A model generated the notes under the pieces. The model worked only from the letters and a program-made list of their open reading frames with translations, was not told where the DNA came from and did not search any database. A stretch of DNA of 5,583 nucleotides from an uncultured Candidatus Altimarinota bacterium. Its GTDB lineage: Bacteria; Patescibacteriota; Gracilibacteria; UBA4473. Where the stretch lies: positions 1-5,583 of the forward strand of contig CALIGR010000026.1 in NCBI GenBank assembly GCA_938021445.1. The letters are read 5' to 3'. The position numbers and the translations under genes were made by a program. Positions within the stretch are counted from its first letter, which is position 1. Every line of letters begins with the position of its first letter. Shown here piece by piece: positions 4,585 through 5,583 of this stretch.

Positions 4585-5583
4585 ATGATTTTTGAACGGA
4601 GTGCCCGTCAGTTTTTAGGCTTTAATAGGCGTTTATTAAGCGTGGCTCTTATTTTTTTATTGGGGTTTCAGGTATTCGAATTACCAATTTATGAGCTTTC
4701 AAAGGCGCAGTCAAGAAGCGAGGAGTCTCACAATTTTTTTGTGATTCTAGTCCAGGATGAGTTAGTACGAGATGGAGGCTTTAAGTCCAAACTTTATCGT
4801 TATGCAGAAGCCGCTCAAGAAAGCGCTCAAGCAAAGGCACTTGTCGTACCAGTGCCCAAAAGCGCCTCCGTGTTAGATATTTATGAAGGCTTGTCTCAGT
4901 GGTATCAGCTTGGTTACGCGCAAGATAATAAGACTTCACTTACCGGCGTCGTGCTGGTTGGAGAGGTCCCCATCCCAGTTGTCGAAAAAAATGAGACACT
5001 CTGGCCGAGCATTTTTCCTTATACTGATTTGGAAGACCCGGCGTACCTTTGGGATGATGAAGTGGGACGTTTTAAGTATCAATCAAGCGGAGATGCGAAT
5101 CCTGAAATCTGGCACGGAGTGATCCGCTCAAACGAAAAAGAGCTAGAAAGCCAGATCTCAGATCTAGGTACTTATCTGGATGAAAATTACAAAGTTCATT
5201 CTGGCGTGAGGAAATTTAGTAAAAAAGTATTATTTGCCGATTTGATCCGCCAAAAAAAACGACTTCCAGGTGATCTTTTTTCTCAATATAATCAGTGGGT
5301 AAAGTACGCAGAAGACTTTCAGTACTTGAGATTTACCAAACATTTAGCTCGACAGTTACTCAGGGAGAGTGAGTCTCTGGATGAAGGTAATCTTTATAAA
5401 AACCTATCAGAGTCAGACAAGCAAAGCCTGGCGGTTAAAATAGCAGCTCAGTCAGATTTACTAGAGGTGGAACAGGTTCGAGCGCTTATGGACGCGGACT
5501 CGACCGATACGATGCCAGACGTACAGTCAAAAATTTTAATTGATAGCTTGATTAAGCGTTACTTTGAAGCGTATGAAAATTGG
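4585..5583 (+). CDS. Secreted or membrane-anchored protein, gingipain-like N-terminal layout (3' end missing)
   Basis: An uninterrupted frame of 333 codons that continues past the window. The N-terminus has basic residues (FNRR, 13-16) followed by the hydrophobic stretch LLSVALIFLLGFQVF (17-31) and then SKAQS (39-43), which suits a signal peptide or membrane anchor; the rest would be outside the cytoplasm. The following order resembles the part of C25 (gingipain) peptidases before the catalytic residues: FFVILVQDEL (51-60), a helix and strand ALVVPVP (85-91), strand GVVLVGEVPIPVV (121-133), FPYTDLEDPAYLWDDE (144-159), and NPEIWHGVIRSNEKELESQI (172-191), matching the GR-x-x-x-x-s-x-x-d-l step. 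The catalytic His and Cys of that family would come later and are not in view, so peptidase activity cannot be claimed. From about 225 on it is a charged, mainly helical segment. An alternative GTG start at 4549 would add 12 residues. Confidence 0.8.
   Translation, partial: MIFERSARQFLGFNRRLLSVALIFLLGFQVFELPIYELSKAQSRSEESHNFFVILVQDELVRDGGFKSKLYRYAEAAQESAQAKALVVPVPKSASVLDIYEGLSQWYQLGYAQDNKTSLTGVVLVGEVPIPVVEKNETLWPSIFPYTDLEDPAYLWDDEVGRFKYQSSGDANPEIWHGVIRSNEKELESQISDLGTYLDENYKVHSGVRKFSKKVLFADLIRQKKRLPGDLFSQYNQWVKYAEDFQYLRFTKHLARQLLRESESLDEGNLYKNLSESDKQSLAVKIAAQSDLLEVEQVRALMDADSTDTMPDVQSKILIDSLIKRYFEAYENW

Noticed and set aside
4883..5122. 79-codon plus-strand frame
   Set aside because: It lies in another frame inside the long open gene that begins at 4585, which has better protein character and a signal segment.

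Overview
The window looks like a stretch of a small-genome Patescibacteria (CPR-type) chromosome; Peregrinibacteria or a relative is possible, but this is inferred only from protein character. The five protein genes together have about 1,560 in-frame codons with no TGA. All three visible stops are TAA, so nothing suggests that UGA is recoded. None of the five starts has a good Shine-Dalgarno sequence, and two starts sit directly downstream of -10 boxes, as expected for leaderless mRNAs.

Left half (1-3450, minus strand): a cell-division pair, ftsA followed 25 bases later by ftsZ, which runs off the left edge. FtsA anchors FtsZ filaments to the membrane, and no other division or cell-wall gene is adjacent. 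A 312-base AT-rich gap with inverted repeats separates ftsA from an upstream stand-alone 5'-3' exonuclease of the PolA N-terminal/FEN type. That enzyme has no polymerase domain and ends in QMALF, which resembles a sliding-clamp-binding motif.

Middle (3451-4402): a short divergent promoter region drives, on the plus strand, a 192-residue protein resembling the C-terminal nucleotide-sugar half of a GT-B glycosyltransferase. Next come a strong bidirectional hairpin terminator, a GC-richer segment of about 125 bases, a second hairpin terminator, and a minus-strand tRNA-Leu(UAG) with an encoded CCA. The segment next to the first terminator carries a 17/18 copy of the tRNA 3' end, the pattern left by integration at a tRNA gene.

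Right end (4585-5583, plus strand): a long open frame with an N-terminal membrane or signal segment, continuing past the window. Its 333 visible residues have the layout of the N-terminal part of a gingipain-like (C25-like) domain, but the catalytic region is not in view.

The most interesting points are the clamp motif on the exonuclease, the duplicated tRNA end with its GC-richer insert, the leaderless promoters, and the unfinished gingipain-like surface protein. No CRISPR array, insertion sequence or complete defence system is visible.
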